From contig NZ_PGVF01000004.1 of the NCBI RefSeq assembly GCF_002860285.1, positions 122,397-186,396 of the forward strand: a stretch of DNA of 64,000 nucleotides, written 5' to 3'. Positions 45,633 to 55,104 of the stretch are shown in pieces (the stretch's first letter is position 1; the number at the start of each line of letters is the position of its first letter). Position numbers and translations under genes: made by a program. The notes beneath the pieces were generated by a model, which was not told the origin of the DNA, searched no databases, and saw nothing but the letters and a program-made list of their open reading frames with translations. Source of the stretch: Bacillus sp. M6-12. Lineage in GTDB: Bacteria; Bacillota; Bacilli; Bacillales; DSM-1321.

Positions 45633-45662
45633 AAAAAAAAGACCGAAGGGAACCCTTCGATC
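45633..45662 (-). terminator. Terminator after the glnQ remnant
   Basis: On the minus strand GATCGAAGGG / CCCTTCGGTC is followed by eight T residues, right after the stop at 45666. Confidence 0.85.
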
Positions 45663-45665
45663 TGT

Positions 45666-46139
45666 TTATAAAACTTTACTCAGAAATGCTTTGGTCCGTT
45701 CATGCTGAGGGTTGTTAAATAGCTCATTCGGAATGTTTTCTTCCACAATATAGCCGCCATCCATGAAAATAACCCGGTCGCCTACTTCTCGGGCAAACCC
45801 CATTTCGTGGGTAACCACTACCATCGTCATCCCTTCTTTGGACAGCTGTTTCATGACTTCCAGTACATCACCAACCATCTCTGGATCCAGAGCTGAAGTT
45901 GGTTCGTCAAATAGCATGATTATGGGATCCATAGCCAGTGCCCGTGCAATGGCTACACGCTGCTTTTGTCCACCTGATAATTCCCCAGGATAGCTTGCAG
46001 CCTTCTCACGCAGCCCTACTTTATCCAGAAGTTCAAGGGCTCGTTTATTTGCAGCTTCTTTATCCGAAGAACGGACTTTTATTGGTGCAAGTGTAACATT
46101 CTCAAGAACTAATGCAGAAAGGAGTTCTCCTTTCTGCAA
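45666..46139 (-). pseudogene. glnQ: 3' remnant of a glutamine-type ABC transporter ATPase
   Basis: Family similarity begins at [12 protein letters not shown] (about 46109) and runs to the normal C-terminus: signature [15 protein letters not shown], Walker [15 protein letters not shown], switch [12 protein letters not shown]. About the first 80 residues of a roughly 240-residue ATPase, including Walker A, are missing, so it cannot hydrolyse ATP. The genes expected before it (binding protein and permease) are absent; a catalase gene abuts instead. It marks a deletion or insertion junction. A short ORF start at 46139 with AAAGGAG nearby might still be translated. Confidence 0.88.
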
Positions 46140-46148
46140 CCGCTTAGA

Positions 46149-48197
46149 TTAAACCACTTGCCGGTTCCAATGGCGATGAGCGGCAACCGCCTCGATGAAT
46201 GCGGATATAAATTCGTTTACATCTTCACCGATCACCACTCCCGGACTTTTTATCATATTTTCTATTTCCAGAAATTGCTTACCTTCATGGGTTGCTCCGA
46301 TTGGCTTATAGTGATTAAAGGCTTCGTTAATAAAGTAAGCAGCATTCTTATAGAACTTTTTACTCTCTGCATTGCCGCCAACTGCATAAATTGCATCGAA
46401 CAGGACGGGATCCGCTGTTAAAAACGTATGGTTTACCTCAAGCTCGGTTCCGTCCATAGCCTGTACTTTCCCAAGTTTTTCGCTTACTATTTCCGGCTGT
46501 ATTCCTTCTGCTTGCAGGGAAGCCAGTATCGTCATTACTTCGGCGCCGTTAAAGTCATTGTCAATAATGACACCAACTTTCCGTGTGTTCGGCATTTTCT
46601 TTGTGTTCTCCTGGCTCAGTGCAGGAGAAGACTTTGTAATGTCCGAGCCTCCCGATTTAGGCGGGTTTGCACCGATCTCAGCGGCAAACGCTGTTGCTAA
46701 CTCAAGATTTACATTGGCGAACATGTCAACTACTTGCTGCTGAACCAACTTGCTCTTCACTTTACCAAGTTCAAAGCTGAAGGCTTGGATAATGTGCTCT
46801 TTTTCAGGCTGGCTCATGCTATTCCAAAACATCGTTGCCTGTGAGAAATGGTCTTTAAAGCTTTCACTCCTGGCACGGACTTTCCGGCCCTCTACTTTTT
46901 CCTGATAATGCGCATACCCGCCATCTGCTTCAGTTGCTGGCGAGGGGGTATTTCCGGCAAGCGAATTGTTGTGATAGCTTACTTGTCCAACATTTATTGT
47001 TTGACGGCTATATCCATCACGCTGATTGTTGTGGAACGGGCAAACAGGACGGTTGATCGGCAGCTCATGGAAGTTCGGGCCGCCCAGGCGGATAAGCTGC
47101 GTATCGGTATAGGAAAATAACCTGCCCTGCAGCAGCGGATCGTTAGAAAAATCTATTCCCGGCACGACATGGCCCGGATGGAAGGCAACTTGCTCCGTTT
47201 CTGCAAAAACATTGTCCACATTGCGATTCAACGTCATCTTGCCAATGATTTTTACCGGCACATCCTCCTCCGGCCAAATTTTTGTCGCATCCAGTATATC
47301 AAAATCAAACTTGAATTCATCCTCTTCGGCAAGAAGCTGAACCCCTAATTCGTATTCAGGGAAATTTCCCATTTCAATCGACTCCCACAAATCGCGGCGG
47401 TGGAAATCAGGATCTTTCCCTGCTATTTTTTGTGCTTCATCCCATACAAGAGAATGTACACCAAGCACAGGCTTCCAGTGGAATTTTACAAAATGGGATT
47501 TTCCTTGATCATTAACAAAACGGAATGTGTGCACTCCGAACCCTTCCATCATCCGGAAGCTTCGGGGAATCGCCCGATCAGATAGATGCCACATAACCAT
47601 ATGGGCGGATTCCTGATTGTTTGCAACAAAGTCCCAAAACGTATCGTGTGCGGAAGCTGCCTGTGGCATTTCATTATGCGGTTCAGGCTTCACCGCATGT
47701 ATCAGGTCCGGGAATTTGATGGCATCCTGAATAAAAAAGACTGGGATATTGTTTCCCACCAAGTCGTAATTACCTTCTTCAGTATAAAATTTCGTTGAAA
47801 AACCTCGTACATCCCGCACTGTCTCAGCTGACCCACGCGAGCCGGCAACGGTAGAAAACCGCACAAATACAGGCGTCCTTACAGAGGGATCCTGCAAAAA
47901 TTTCGCCTTCGTATACTCCTTCATCGATTCATAAACCTGAAACTCCCCATGAGCTGCAAAACCGCGGGCATGAACGATACGTTCCGGAATCCGCTCATGG
48001 TCAAAATGCGTCATCTTCTCCCGAAAATGAAAATCCTCCATTAATGTAGGACCCCGTTCACCGGCCTTTAAAGAAAACTCATCCTCCGAAACCTTAAGAC
48101 CTTGATTCGTTGTCATACTCTTACCTTGATCATTAACACGAAACTGTTCAAGCTGCTCCTGTTTGCTGTTGCTGTTCACTTTACGCTCATCGCTCAT
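46149..48197 (-). CDS. katE: Large-subunit monofunctional catalase (HPII/KatE type)
   Basis: A 682-residue catalase of the large clade. Catalytic His lies in [12 protein letters not shown], Asn in [12 protein letters not shown], and the haem-ligand Tyr in [18 protein letters not shown]. From about 530 a flavodoxin/DJ-1-like C-terminal domain follows ([17 protein letters not shown]). It removes hydrogen peroxide in the cytoplasm. ATG 48197 follows AGGAGGGTAAACCGT; the longer frame to 48287 was rejected. A sigma-B type promoter lies upstream, so general stress control is likely. Confidence 0.95.
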   Translation of the reverse strand: MSDERKVNSNSKQEQLEQFRVNDQGKSMTTNQGLKVSEDEFSLKAGERGPTLMEDFHFREKMTHFDHERIPERIVHARGFAAHGEFQVYESMKEYTKAKFLQDPSVRTPVFVRFSTVAGSRGSAETVRDVRGFSTKFYTEEGNYDLVGNNIPVFFIQDAIKFPDLIHAVKPEPHNEMPQAASAHDTFWDFVANNQESAHMVMWHLSDRAIPRSFRMMEGFGVHTFRFVNDQGKSHFVKFHWKPVLGVHSLVWDEAQKIAGKDPDFHRRDLWESIEMGNFPEYELGVQLLAEEDEFKFDFDILDATKIWPEEDVPVKIIGKMTLNRNVDNVFAETEQVAFHPGHVVPGIDFSNDPLLQGRLFSYTDTQLIRLGGPNFHELPINRPVCPFHNNQRDGYSRQTINVGQVSYHNNSLAGNTPSPATEADGGYAHYQEKVEGRKVRARSESFKDHFSQATMFWNSMSQPEKEHIIQAFSFELGKVKSKLVQQQVVDMFANVNLELATAFAAEIGANPPKSGGSDITKSSPALSQENTKKMPNTRKVGVIIDNDFNGAEVMTILASLQAEGIQPEIVSEKLGKVQAMDGTELEVNHTFLTADPVLFDAIYAVGGNAESKKFYKNAAYFINEAFNHYKPIGATHEGKQFLEIENMIKSPGVVIGEDVNEFISAFIEAVAAHRHWNRQVV

Positions 48198-48249
48198 ACG
48201 GTTTACCCTCCTGGCATGAGAATTATGTAATTTTTTACACCTTATCCTC

Positions 48250-48275
48250 GTACCCAGGTTTGAGTTGTAGTAAAC
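48250..48275 (-). promoter_or_regulatory. Sigma-B promoter of katE
   Basis: GTTTAC (48270-48275) and GGGTAC (48250-48255) on the minus strand with a 14-base spacer, close to the Bacillus consensus GTTTAA-N12-15-GGGTAT. It lies about 55 bases before the start codon. Confidence 0.75.
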
Positions 48276-48302
48276 GGAGTCGCTCACAACATATTGGTTA
48301 GC

Positions 48303-48331
48303 AAAATGCCTGTCACCGAAATGTGACAGGC
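48303..48331 (-). terminator. Terminator of the cupin gene
   Basis: Perfect nine-base-pair stem GCCTGTCAC / GTGACAGGC, followed on the minus strand by ATTTTG. Confidence 0.75.
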
Positions 48332-48348
48332 AACTAATCTATCAAAAA

Positions 48349-48849
48349 TTATTTCATCCATTTTTGAATCAATGGGCCGCCTTTCCCGAAGACTGGATCC
48401 GTTTCGGGAACAGGGACCTCTTTTATTTCCGACAAAGCCTGGGCTCTGGCCGCAGGATCTCTCTCTATAAGATTAGGGGTTTTGCTATCAGGATATGCAC
48501 CCACCACCTCGAAATCCGGACTGCTGCCAATTTTCATATGCCCCGTTCCTGCTGGAAGCACGATAACATCCCCTGCCTTCAGCTCCATCCGTTCACCTGC
48601 ATCTCCTCCGACAAGAACAATGGCATTGCCTGATTTCACACCTAATACCTCATGCGCATTACTATGGTAATGATGGAAATCATATATGTCGCCCGTCCAG
48701 CTGCCGGACCAGTTATGGCGGTTGAAGGTAGCTTCAATGCCATTCGGATTATCACTGAAAATTCCTTCATACATGATAACTGGGAGTTCGCTATTATTCG
48801 GAATTTCTCCATCATCATTCAGAAAAAAAGATTTCACCTGCGAATCCAT
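48349..48849 (-). CDS. yjlB: Cupin family protein (YjlB-like)
   Basis: A 166-residue single cupin. The metal-binding motif is visible as HHYHSNAHEVLGV (His and Glu) and GDVIVLPAGTGH. The N-terminus starts DSQVKSFFLNDDGEIPNN. ATG at 48849 follows GGAGCGATCACT; the longer frame to 48927 was not used. The sequence resembles B. subtilis YjlB, whose function is not known. Its neighbourhood (catalase, HtpG) suggests a stress role. Confidence 0.8.
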   Translation of the reverse strand: MDSQVKSFFLNDDGEIPNNSELPVIMYEGIFSDNPNGIEATFNRHNWSGSWTGDIYDFHHYHSNAHEVLGVKSGNAIVLVGGDAGERMELKAGDVIVLPAGTGHMKIGSSPDFEVVGAYPDSKTPNLIERDPAARAQALSEIKEVPVPETDPVFGKGGPLIQKWMK

Positions 48850-48969
48850 AGTGATCGCTCCTATCTTTTTAAAATTAGTTTCCTTTATGTATACCCCTTT
48901 TAAATAATTATCTGCATCCAAATTCAAAGGTAAATGGCTACCCGGTTATACGCCTTTTATTATGTCGAA

Positions 48970-49125
48970 ATTTAGATTATATTGTCGAGAAATCGATATT
49001 TTTTCAAAGTTGTACGAGAAAATTCAAAAAGCAGAGGATAAATTTTCGTTCTTGATCGATAAAAATACAAAGTTAAACAAGAAATTTTCAATCTTGACCG
49101 AAAAAATTTGCCCAAGTCAATGTTA
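48970..49125 (+). repeat. Degenerate short-repeat region, family B, copy 2
   Basis: It shares the flank TGTCGAGAAATCGATATTT with the first copy at 16080, then carries loosely repeated TTGATCGATAAAAAT, TTAAACAAGAAATTT and TTGACCGAAAAAATT. It fills most of the 480-base gap between the cupin gene and htpG. No gene is present there. Confidence 0.55.
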
Positions 49126-49276
49126 GGGAGCTATTTACCACCCAGCACAAGAGACCAGTGAATTCCAGTTAACGATTCTATGCAAATAGTTGTCAGTTAA
49201 GCTATCAAAGTTGCCGATATCACCAGAAAATTTGCAAACGAAATCTCTCATATTGAACCTGTTAAAAACTAGCCAT

Positions 49277-49315
49277 AAAAAAAGATAAACCAAGCAATTT
49301 CTGCTCAGTTTATCT
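49277..49315 (-). terminator. Terminator of htpG
   Basis: AGATAAAC pairs with GTTTATCT, with an inner GCA/TGC, and seven T residues follow on the minus strand. Confidence 0.8.
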
Positions 49316-49328
49316 AAAACATCAACTT

Positions 49329-51209
49329 TTATACCATCACTTTGCAAATATCATTCGTAAATTCTACCGGATCCTGGATTGGCAGGCCTTCGATGAGAAG
49401 GGCCTGGTTGTACAACAGGTTGGTATATAGATTTAATTTGTCTTTATCGTTTTCAAATGCAGCTTTTAATGCGCTGAATACTTCATGATTCGGATTAATT
49501 TCCAGAATCTTTTCCGCTTGCACATTTTGGCTGTTAGGCATGGCTTTCAGAATTTTTTCCATTTCAATCGTAACTTCACCATCAGTAGATAAGCATACTG
49601 GGTGGGACTTCAATCTTTTTGATACCCTTACATCTTTTACTTTGCCGGATAAAGTGTTTTTCATGTAGTCAAAGATCTCTTTATTTTCATCGGCAGCTGA
49701 ATCATTTTCATCCTGATTCTCTTCAGCCTCAATGCCTAAATCACCGCTGGAAACTGATTTGAATTCTTTTTCTTTATACGCCATTAGCATTCTGATCGCG
49801 AATTCATCAACTTCATCTGTAAAATACAGTATTTCATAGCCTTTTTCAGATACAAGCTCTGTCTGCGGCAATTTTTCAATCCGTTCATTCGTTTCGCCGG
49901 AAGCATAATAAATATATTTTTGGTCCTCCGGCATTCTTGATACATACTCATCCAATGTAATCAGCTTCTTCTCTTTGGAAGAATAGAACATCAATAGGTC
50001 CTGCAAAACATCCTTATTTGCTCCAAAATCACTATAAACCCCAAACTTTAACTGTCTGCCAAAGGCTTTGTAGAACTCTTCATATTTTTCTCTTTCATCC
50101 TTTAATAAGGATTGTAGTTCGCTCTTGATTTTTTTATTAATGTTTTTCGCAATCAGCTTCAATTGTTTGTCATGCTGCAGGATTTCCCGCGAAATATTAA
50201 GCGAAAGATCCTCCGAGTCAACCATTCCTTTTACAAAACTGAAATAGTCAGGAAGCAGGTCTGGGCATTTTTCCATGATCAATACGCCGCTTGAATATAG
50301 CTCCAATCCTTTTTCAAATTCCTTGGAATAATAGTCAAAAGGCATTTTTTCCGGAATGTACAGTATTGCATTATATCTCACAGCACCGTCAACACTGATA
50401 TGGATATGCTTAAGCGGCTTGTCAAAACCGTAATGCTTTTCCTGATAAAAATTCTCGTAATCCCCAGATGTCAGTTCGTTTTTATTCTTGCGCCAAATCG
50501 GAACCATGCTATTTATAATCTGTTCTTCCTGATACTCCTCGAATTCGTTTTCGTCGCCTTCCTTAGGACGTCTTCCCGTCACATCCATCTTGATTGGATA
50601 ACGGATGAAATCAGAGTATTTTTTAATGATTGATTTTAAGCGATATTCCTCAAGATACTCATCATAGTTTTCATCTTCGGAGTTTTCTTTGATTTTCAGG
50701 GTTATCTCTGTGCCTACAGTTTCTTTTTCGTAAGACTCAATCGTATAGCCATCTGCACCGGTTGATTCCCATTTATAAGCCGTATCACTGTCTAGCGGCT
50801 TAGTAATAACCGTCACAACATCAGCCACCATGAAGGCTGAATAGAAGCCAACGCCAAATTGTCCGATTATATCATGTCCGTCCTTCAATTCATTTTCATT
50901 TTTAAATGCCAAGGAACCGCTCTTCGCAATAATACCTAGGTTATTTTCAAGCTCGTCCTTTGTCATCCCAATCCCGGTATCCGTGATTGTTAAGGCTCGA
51001 TTTTCCTTGTCAGCTGACACTTTTATGTAGTAACTATCTTTTTCAAAGACTAATGTGTCATCAGTCAATGCCTTGTAATAAATTTTGTCGATCGCATCAC
51101 TTGCATTGGAAATTAACTCTCTTAAAAAAATCTCCTTTTGAGAATAAATGGAGTTAATCATCATTTCCAAAAGCCGTTTGGACTCTGCCTGAAATTGCTT
51201 TTTTTCCAT
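49329..51209 (-). CDS. htpG: Molecular chaperone HtpG (Hsp90)
   Basis: A 626-residue Hsp90. The N-terminal GHKL ATPase has [25 protein letters not shown] and [15 protein letters not shown]; the middle domain has [12 protein letters not shown]; the C-terminus is the dimerisation domain. ATG 51209 follows AAAGGAG; 19 upstream codons were dropped. It refolds client proteins in the cytoplasm. A perfect CIRCE and a good sigma-A promoter lie upstream, pointing to HrcA repression. In B. subtilis htpG is not in the HrcA regulon, so this differs. Confidence 0.97.
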   Translation of the reverse strand: MEKKQFQAESKRLLEMMINSIYSQKEIFLRELISNASDAIDKIYYKALTDDTLVFEKDSYYIKVSADKENRALTITDTGIGMTKDELENNLGIIAKSGSLAFKNENELKDGHDIIGQFGVGFYSAFMVADVVTVITKPLDSDTAYKWESTGADGYTIESYEKETVGTEITLKIKENSEDENYDEYLEEYRLKSIIKKYSDFIRYPIKMDVTGRRPKEGDENEFEEYQEEQIINSMVPIWRKNKNELTSGDYENFYQEKHYGFDKPLKHIHISVDGAVRYNAILYIPEKMPFDYYSKEFEKGLELYSSGVLIMEKCPDLLPDYFSFVKGMVDSEDLSLNISREILQHDKQLKLIAKNINKKIKSELQSLLKDEREKYEEFYKAFGRQLKFGVYSDFGANKDVLQDLLMFYSSKEKKLITLDEYVSRMPEDQKYIYYASGETNERIEKLPQTELVSEKGYEILYFTDEVDEFAIRMLMAYKEKEFKSVSSGDLGIEAEENQDENDSAADENKEIFDYMKNTLSGKVKDVRVSKRLKSHPVCLSTDGEVTIEMEKILKAMPNSQNVQAEKILEINPNHEVFSALKAAFENDKDKLNLYTNLLYNQALLIEGLPIQDPVEFTNDICKVMV

Positions 51210-51259
51210 TGAAGTTTCTCCTTTCATATTCAAATCTTTATCTAATGTATATTTACATT

Positions 51260-51286
51260 TTAGCACTCTATAGCTGTGAGTGCTAA
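51260..51286 (-). promoter_or_regulatory. CIRCE operator (HrcA site)
   Basis: TTAGCACTC-N9-GAGTGCTAA, identical to the consensus in both arms, placed at the expected transcription start of htpG. Confidence 0.92.
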
Positions 51287-51295
51287 CCCACTAAT

Positions 51296-51325
51296 TAAAT
51301 ATCATGAACTGCCGTTTTATGTCAA
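51296..51325 (-). promoter_or_regulatory. Sigma-A promoter of htpG
   Basis: TTGACA (51320-51325) and TATTTA (51296-51301) on the minus strand with an 18-base spacer, directly before CIRCE. Confidence 0.75.
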
Positions 51326-51485
51326 TATGTTTTCGAGATTTGTCTAAATGAAAATAGCTATACTTATATTTATAGTATTGATGGTATAATTAAAATCTTT
51401 GGTTAATAGTGTTATTGGCAGCTACGCCCATGTTAAAACCTAATCTTTGCAGTGGACAGATAACCACAAGATCTGCTACACTTAC

Positions 51486-51506
51486 ATAGTTATCCTAGCT
51501 AACTAT
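51486..51506 (+). promoter_or_regulatory. Inverted repeat upstream of the MarR gene
   Basis: ATAGTTA-N7-TAACTAT, a perfect 7-base inverted repeat about 25-40 bases before the regulator start. It is a plausible autoregulatory operator for the MarR protein. Confidence 0.5.
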
Positions 51507-51527
51507 TTCCTGGGGTAACTTTTTTGA

Positions 51528-51965
51528 TTGTTAGGAGTGATTTCAATACAGATTTTTCAAAAATTCTTTCATCAATTTTTAATGCTGTACCGGCCATTTG
51601 AAAACAGACTTAATGCAGAACTTGGCAAACATGATCTCTACCGTGCTCAGTGGTCTATTTTATACTACTTATACAATAACGGATCTGCCACTCATGTAGA
51701 GATTTCCAACTATCTGAGTGTGGAAAAACCCACTGTTACCAGAACGATTACCCGTTTGGAAGAACAGGGATATGTAGAGCATATCCCCGGAAAAGACAGG
51801 CGCGAGAAAAGAATGCAGCTTACAGAGCTTGGGAAAATGAAGTATTCAGAGGTTCGTGTGGCGGTAGACCAGCTTGAACAGGATATTTTAAAAGGTATTT
51901 CAGAAGAGGAACAGCTAGAGGCAATCCGGATCATGAAAGAAATCCGAAATAACATTTTAAAATAG
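51528..51965 (+). CDS. MarR family transcriptional regulator
   Basis: About 145 residues with a winged helix-turn-helix: WSILYYLYNNGSATHVEISNYLSVEKPTVTRTITRLEEQGYVEHI and the wing DRREKRMQLTELG. The start is uncertain. The strongest ribosome site, TTAGGAGTG at 51531-51539, has no ATG, GTG or TTG at a good distance behind it; the TTG at 51528 lies before it. A non-canonical start such as ATA at 51547 is possible. It stands 14 bases before an MFS transporter gene, so it probably represses that operon and responds to an exported compound. Confidence 0.85.
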   Translation: MLGVISIQIFQKFFHQFLMLYRPFENRLNAELGKHDLYRAQWSILYYLYNNGSATHVEISNYLSVEKPTVTRTITRLEEQGYVEHIPGKDRREKRMQLTELGKMKYSEVRVAVDQLEQDILKGISEEEQLEAIRIMKEIRNNILK

Positions 51966-51979
51966 GGAGTAGAAAAAAA

Positions 51980-53176
51980 TTGAATCTAAACCGGCCCAAA
52001 CTATGGACGAAGGATTTTATTATTGTTTCCTCCGTCAATTTTTTCTTAACGTTAGTCTTTTATTTGTTAGTAGTTATGATCGCTGTTTTTGCAGTTAAAG
52101 AATACCATGCATCTGCAAGCCAGGCAGGACTAGTCACAGGGATTTTTATTATTGGAGCGCTGATTGGAAGGCTTCTTATCGGACGCCTTATTAATACTAT
52201 TGGCCGCAAGAGAATGCTTTTCATCGGATTGGGCTTCTTTACGCTTACGACGTGTTTGTATTTTGCAGAAATGGGGCTTACCTTTTTGCTTTTTAACCGT
52301 TTAGTGCATGGTATCTCATTGGGCATTGCAAGCACAGCAACCGGTACAATTGTGGCCCAGATTATCCCGCTCACTCGAAGGGGTGAAGGAATCGGCTACT
52401 ACAGCATGAGTTCGACCCTGGCTACAGCAGTTGGGCCATTCCTTGGTCTATATATGAGCCAGCATACAAGCTTCCGGATGATTTTCAGCTTCTGTGTTGC
52501 CGCTGGAGTCTTCAGCTTGATCACAGCAGTCTTCCTATATGTGCCGCCTTTGGAAGCCTCCGCAAAATCGTCTGCCATGAAAGGATTCAAGCTTTCCAGC
52601 TTTATGGAGCCGAAAGCATTGCCAATTGCCTTCATTACTTTGGTTTCAGCTTTTTGTTACTCAAGCGTTCTTTCATTTATTAACTTTTATGCTATAAAAA
52701 TTGGCCTGGTTAATGCGGCAAGCTTCTTCTTTATCGTTTATGCAGGAGCTGTTTTAGTTTCACGGCCATTTACCGGTCCTTTAATGGACACGAAAGGCGC
52801 GAATTACATCATGTATCCGGCATTTATCATGCTTGGAGCCGGAATGCTGCTTCTCAGTTCTGCAAGCCATGGCCTTACCTTGCTAATTGCCGGTGCCCTT
52901 ATCGGACTTGGCTTTGGCAATATCCAGTCGATCACCCAGGCAATCGCCGTTAAGCTGACGCCTTCTCACCGTATGGGGCTGGCTACATCGACCTTCTTTA
53001 TCTTTCTCGATGCCGGGCTTGGCTTCGGGCCTTATCTGCTCGGGCTGATCATCCCGAAAACCGGCTACAGTACCTTGTATATTATTATGGGGATTATGGC
53101 ACTAACAACTACCATACTCTATTACTTCCTGCACGGGAAGAAAGAAAAAACTGACATGGCGGGTATTAATGCATAA
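51980..53176 (+). CDS. MFS transporter
   Basis: A 398-residue transporter with 12 helices. Motif A between helices 2 and 3 appears as GRLLIGRLINTIGRKRML. TTG at 51980 follows AGGGAGTAG. It is cotranscribed with the MarR regulator, a common arrangement for drug efflux. The substrate is unknown. Confidence 0.88.
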   Translation: MNLNRPKLWTKDFIIVSSVNFFLTLVFYLLVVMIAVFAVKEYHASASQAGLVTGIFIIGALIGRLLIGRLINTIGRKRMLFIGLGFFTLTTCLYFAEMGLTFLLFNRLVHGISLGIASTATGTIVAQIIPLTRRGEGIGYYSMSSTLATAVGPFLGLYMSQHTSFRMIFSFCVAAGVFSLITAVFLYVPPLEASAKSSAMKGFKLSSFMEPKALPIAFITLVSAFCYSSVLSFINFYAIKIGLVNAASFFFIVYAGAVLVSRPFTGPLMDTKGANYIMYPAFIMLGAGMLLLSSASHGLTLLIAGALIGLGFGNIQSITQAIAVKLTPSHRMGLATSTFFIFLDAGLGFGPYLLGLIIPKTGYSTLYIIMGIMALTTTILYYFLHGKKEKTDMAGINA

Positions 53177-53237
53177 AGTTCAGTTTGATAGATCTTTATC
53201 AAAAGAAAAACCTAGAGCGAAGAAGTTTATCTTATAA

Positions 53238-53282
53238 AGCAAACCCTTTTCCATTGCGGGAGTGGGTTTGCTATATTTTTTA
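53238..53282 (+). terminator. Terminator of the MarR-MFS operon
   Basis: AGCAAACCC pairs with GGGTTTGCT, followed by ATATTTTTT. Confidence 0.85.
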
Positions 53283-53470
53283 GATCTGTTAACCTTGCAT
53301 TTTGATTGCAGCAAGGGGCACTCGCTTTCACCTCTCACGTTTACTCCTGCGGGGTCTCCATTGGTCCGCTTCTCCCGGTCCCCCGGGTACACTATCCTTG
53401 AAAAAACACCGTACGAAGGAAATGCTTCCATGCTTGCAATCAGCCAAATCCGCCGTAGGCTATGTACGGC
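53282..53470. repeat. Decayed Bacillaceae-type intergenic repeat, family C
   Basis: Non-coding GC-rich sequence containing GGCACTCGCTTTC, TTACTCCTGCGGGGTCTC and GGTCCGCTTCTCCC. These resemble, as I remember it, a common Bacillaceae repeat with GGCACTCGCTTTCC and CTCCTGCGGG blocks. The copy looks degraded. It lies between two convergent genes. Confidence 0.4.
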
Positions 53471-53545
53471 TATAGTTTAGTTCCCGCTTCCCAGACCAAG
53501 AAATCAAACTGCTGGCTGGGGGGCCAGTATGATCCCATTCAGTCC

Positions 53546-54952
53546 TTATTTATACCCTCCCCACCCTCTTGGGATCACAAACCATTTAGTTACTGCCCAA
53601 TAAACAAATGCTCCTGCAAACATCGCGGGCAGAGTTGCTGTAACATATTGATATGGAGTATTAGATTCATACGTTATTGGATCAAGAAGATATAAATAAG
53701 TAAAAAAACCGGCAGCCATTCCTAAAATACCGGCAGGATTCCAGCCCTTCAAGAAAGCGTAGGAAGAGCTTAAAGATGGATTGTAAAGCTCTTTAACATC
53801 CAATCTTCTATTCCTAAAAAAATGATAATCGACAATTTGAATCCCGATTAGCGGAGCAAATAAAACACCTGATAACGCAAGGAAAGTTCCGAAGTTCTCA
53901 AAGAACAAACCTGGGATAAAAATGACAATCAATGATACCGGCAGTATCGCCAAAGCAGTCGTTTGGCTCCATGACAGCTTTTGAATGAAAGGGATATGCC
54001 TTAGCCCAAGACTTGAGATATAGACGCCAATAATAGCCGAACCAAAGTTCGCTAAGGCAATGAAAAGAAGCGCAATACTTCCAATCACGACTCCTCCAAG
54101 CTCGGTCATCCAGCTTGTTGGATCCGGATCTCCAATTACCAAAATAGAAATTAGTCCGATGATGCTCATTACTGCAACAGGTAAGCCAAGTCCAAGCATA
54201 GTTGGAATAGTAGCCTGACTTGTTTTCGGAACAACACGAACCATCCCGCCAATATATGGCCACCATGCCATAAGACTAACTAAACCGATTTCAATCCCAG
54301 TTACATAATCCCAAAGTTTGTCACCAGAGGACGCTAATGGTTTAGCCTCAGCAATCCCGCTAATCCCAAAGTTATTGATAATCATATAGAACATCCAGGC
54401 ACCTATTAATATAATGATAATCGCAATGATTTTAGAAATGATCCGGAGCGATAGAGCACCTTTGCGTAAAGAAAACCAAACAAAAAACAGGGCAATAAGC
54501 GTAACAGCAGACATGCCTATGTTTTTAGTACCGGCACTAATTAAACCAGCATCTACCAGCATTCTGCTTGCGGCTTTTCCGAAAAAGATTAGCAAGATTG
54601 AGTTCCATCCAATTACAGAAATATATTGAAGAATTAAGGCAATTATCCAACCCCTATTTCCCAAAAAAAGTTTAGAAGTTATAACACTTTCAAGTCCATA
54701 TTTAGTTGTAACCGGAACTAGGGCAAGGGCCACAAAAAATATACCAATCATTGAACCTGCAATTAAAGCGGTGCTCCCCATTTTTGCATTTAGAAAATAA
54801 CCCGCAAACCCGCCCATTAGAAAGCACCAGGTAGCAACAGAATTGCTGATTGAAACCAGCAATAAATCATTCGAACTCCATTTCCTATCTTTTTTAAGAA
54901 CAGGAAATATACTCTCCGTATCTGAATTATGATTTTGGAGATTGTTCGCCAT
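53546..54952 (-). CDS. NCS1 family permease (cytosine/hydantoin/thiamine-precursor type)
   Basis: A 468-residue transporter with 12 helices of the NCS1 (nucleobase:cation symporter 1) family. Conserved features include WSSNDLLLVSISNSVATWCFLMGGFAGYFL in helix 1, GNRGW and ISVIGWNSILLIFFG, and the C-terminal DYHFFRNRRLDV. The substrate may be cytosine, allantoin, hydantoin or a pyrimidine vitamin precursor. ATG 54952 overlaps the stop of a 50-residue membrane peptide gene by one base (TAATG), so its translation is coupled. No terminator with a clear T run was seen after it. Confidence 0.85.
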   Translation of the reverse strand: MANNLQNHNSDTESIFPVLKKDRKWSSNDLLLVSISNSVATWCFLMGGFAGYFLNAKMGSTALIAGSMIGIFFVALALVPVTTKYGLESVITSKLFLGNRGWIIALILQYISVIGWNSILLIFFGKAASRMLVDAGLISAGTKNIGMSAVTLIALFFVWFSLRKGALSLRIISKIIAIIIILIGAWMFYMIINNFGISGIAEAKPLASSGDKLWDYVTGIEIGLVSLMAWWPYIGGMVRVVPKTSQATIPTMLGLGLPVAVMSIIGLISILVIGDPDPTSWMTELGGVVIGSIALLFIALANFGSAIIGVYISSLGLRHIPFIQKLSWSQTTALAILPVSLIVIFIPGLFFENFGTFLALSGVLFAPLIGIQIVDYHFFRNRRLDVKELYNPSLSSSYAFLKGWNPAGILGMAAGFFTYLYLLDPITYESNTPYQYVTATLPAMFAGAFVYWAVTKWFVIPRGWGGYK

Positions 54953-55104
54953 TAAAACCATCCCCAAATAAGCAAAATGATTGGAAAGATAACCCCCAGC
55001 GACAAATACCAAAAATAATCTATACCTGTAGGATCTCCCCCCTGATTTTCCGGGAGCATGATTTTTTTTATCCTTTCATCAACTTCCTGAGTCTCATTGT
55101 TCAT
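54952..55104 (-). CDS. 50-residue single-helix membrane peptide coupled to the NCS1 permease
   Basis: ATG 55104 follows AGGAGGCTTCACA. The product has a charged N-terminus (MNNETQEVDERIKKIM), a linker LPENQGGDPTGIDY, and one C-terminal helix (about 31-50: FWYLSLGVIFPIILLIW, ending GWF). The stop TAA shares a base with the permease ATG. The layout recalls small accessory subunits found with other secondary transporters (for example MetS beside MetP), but I do not know one for NCS1. It may fold with, stabilise or gate the permease. Confidence 0.75.
   Translation of the reverse strand: MNNETQEVDERIKKIMLPENQGGDPTGIDYFWYLSLGVIFPIILLIWGWF

Noticed and set aside
49135..49347. 70-codon minus-strand ORF downstream of htpG
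   Set aside because: Starts inside the htpG terminator region, no ribosome site, no recognisable composition.
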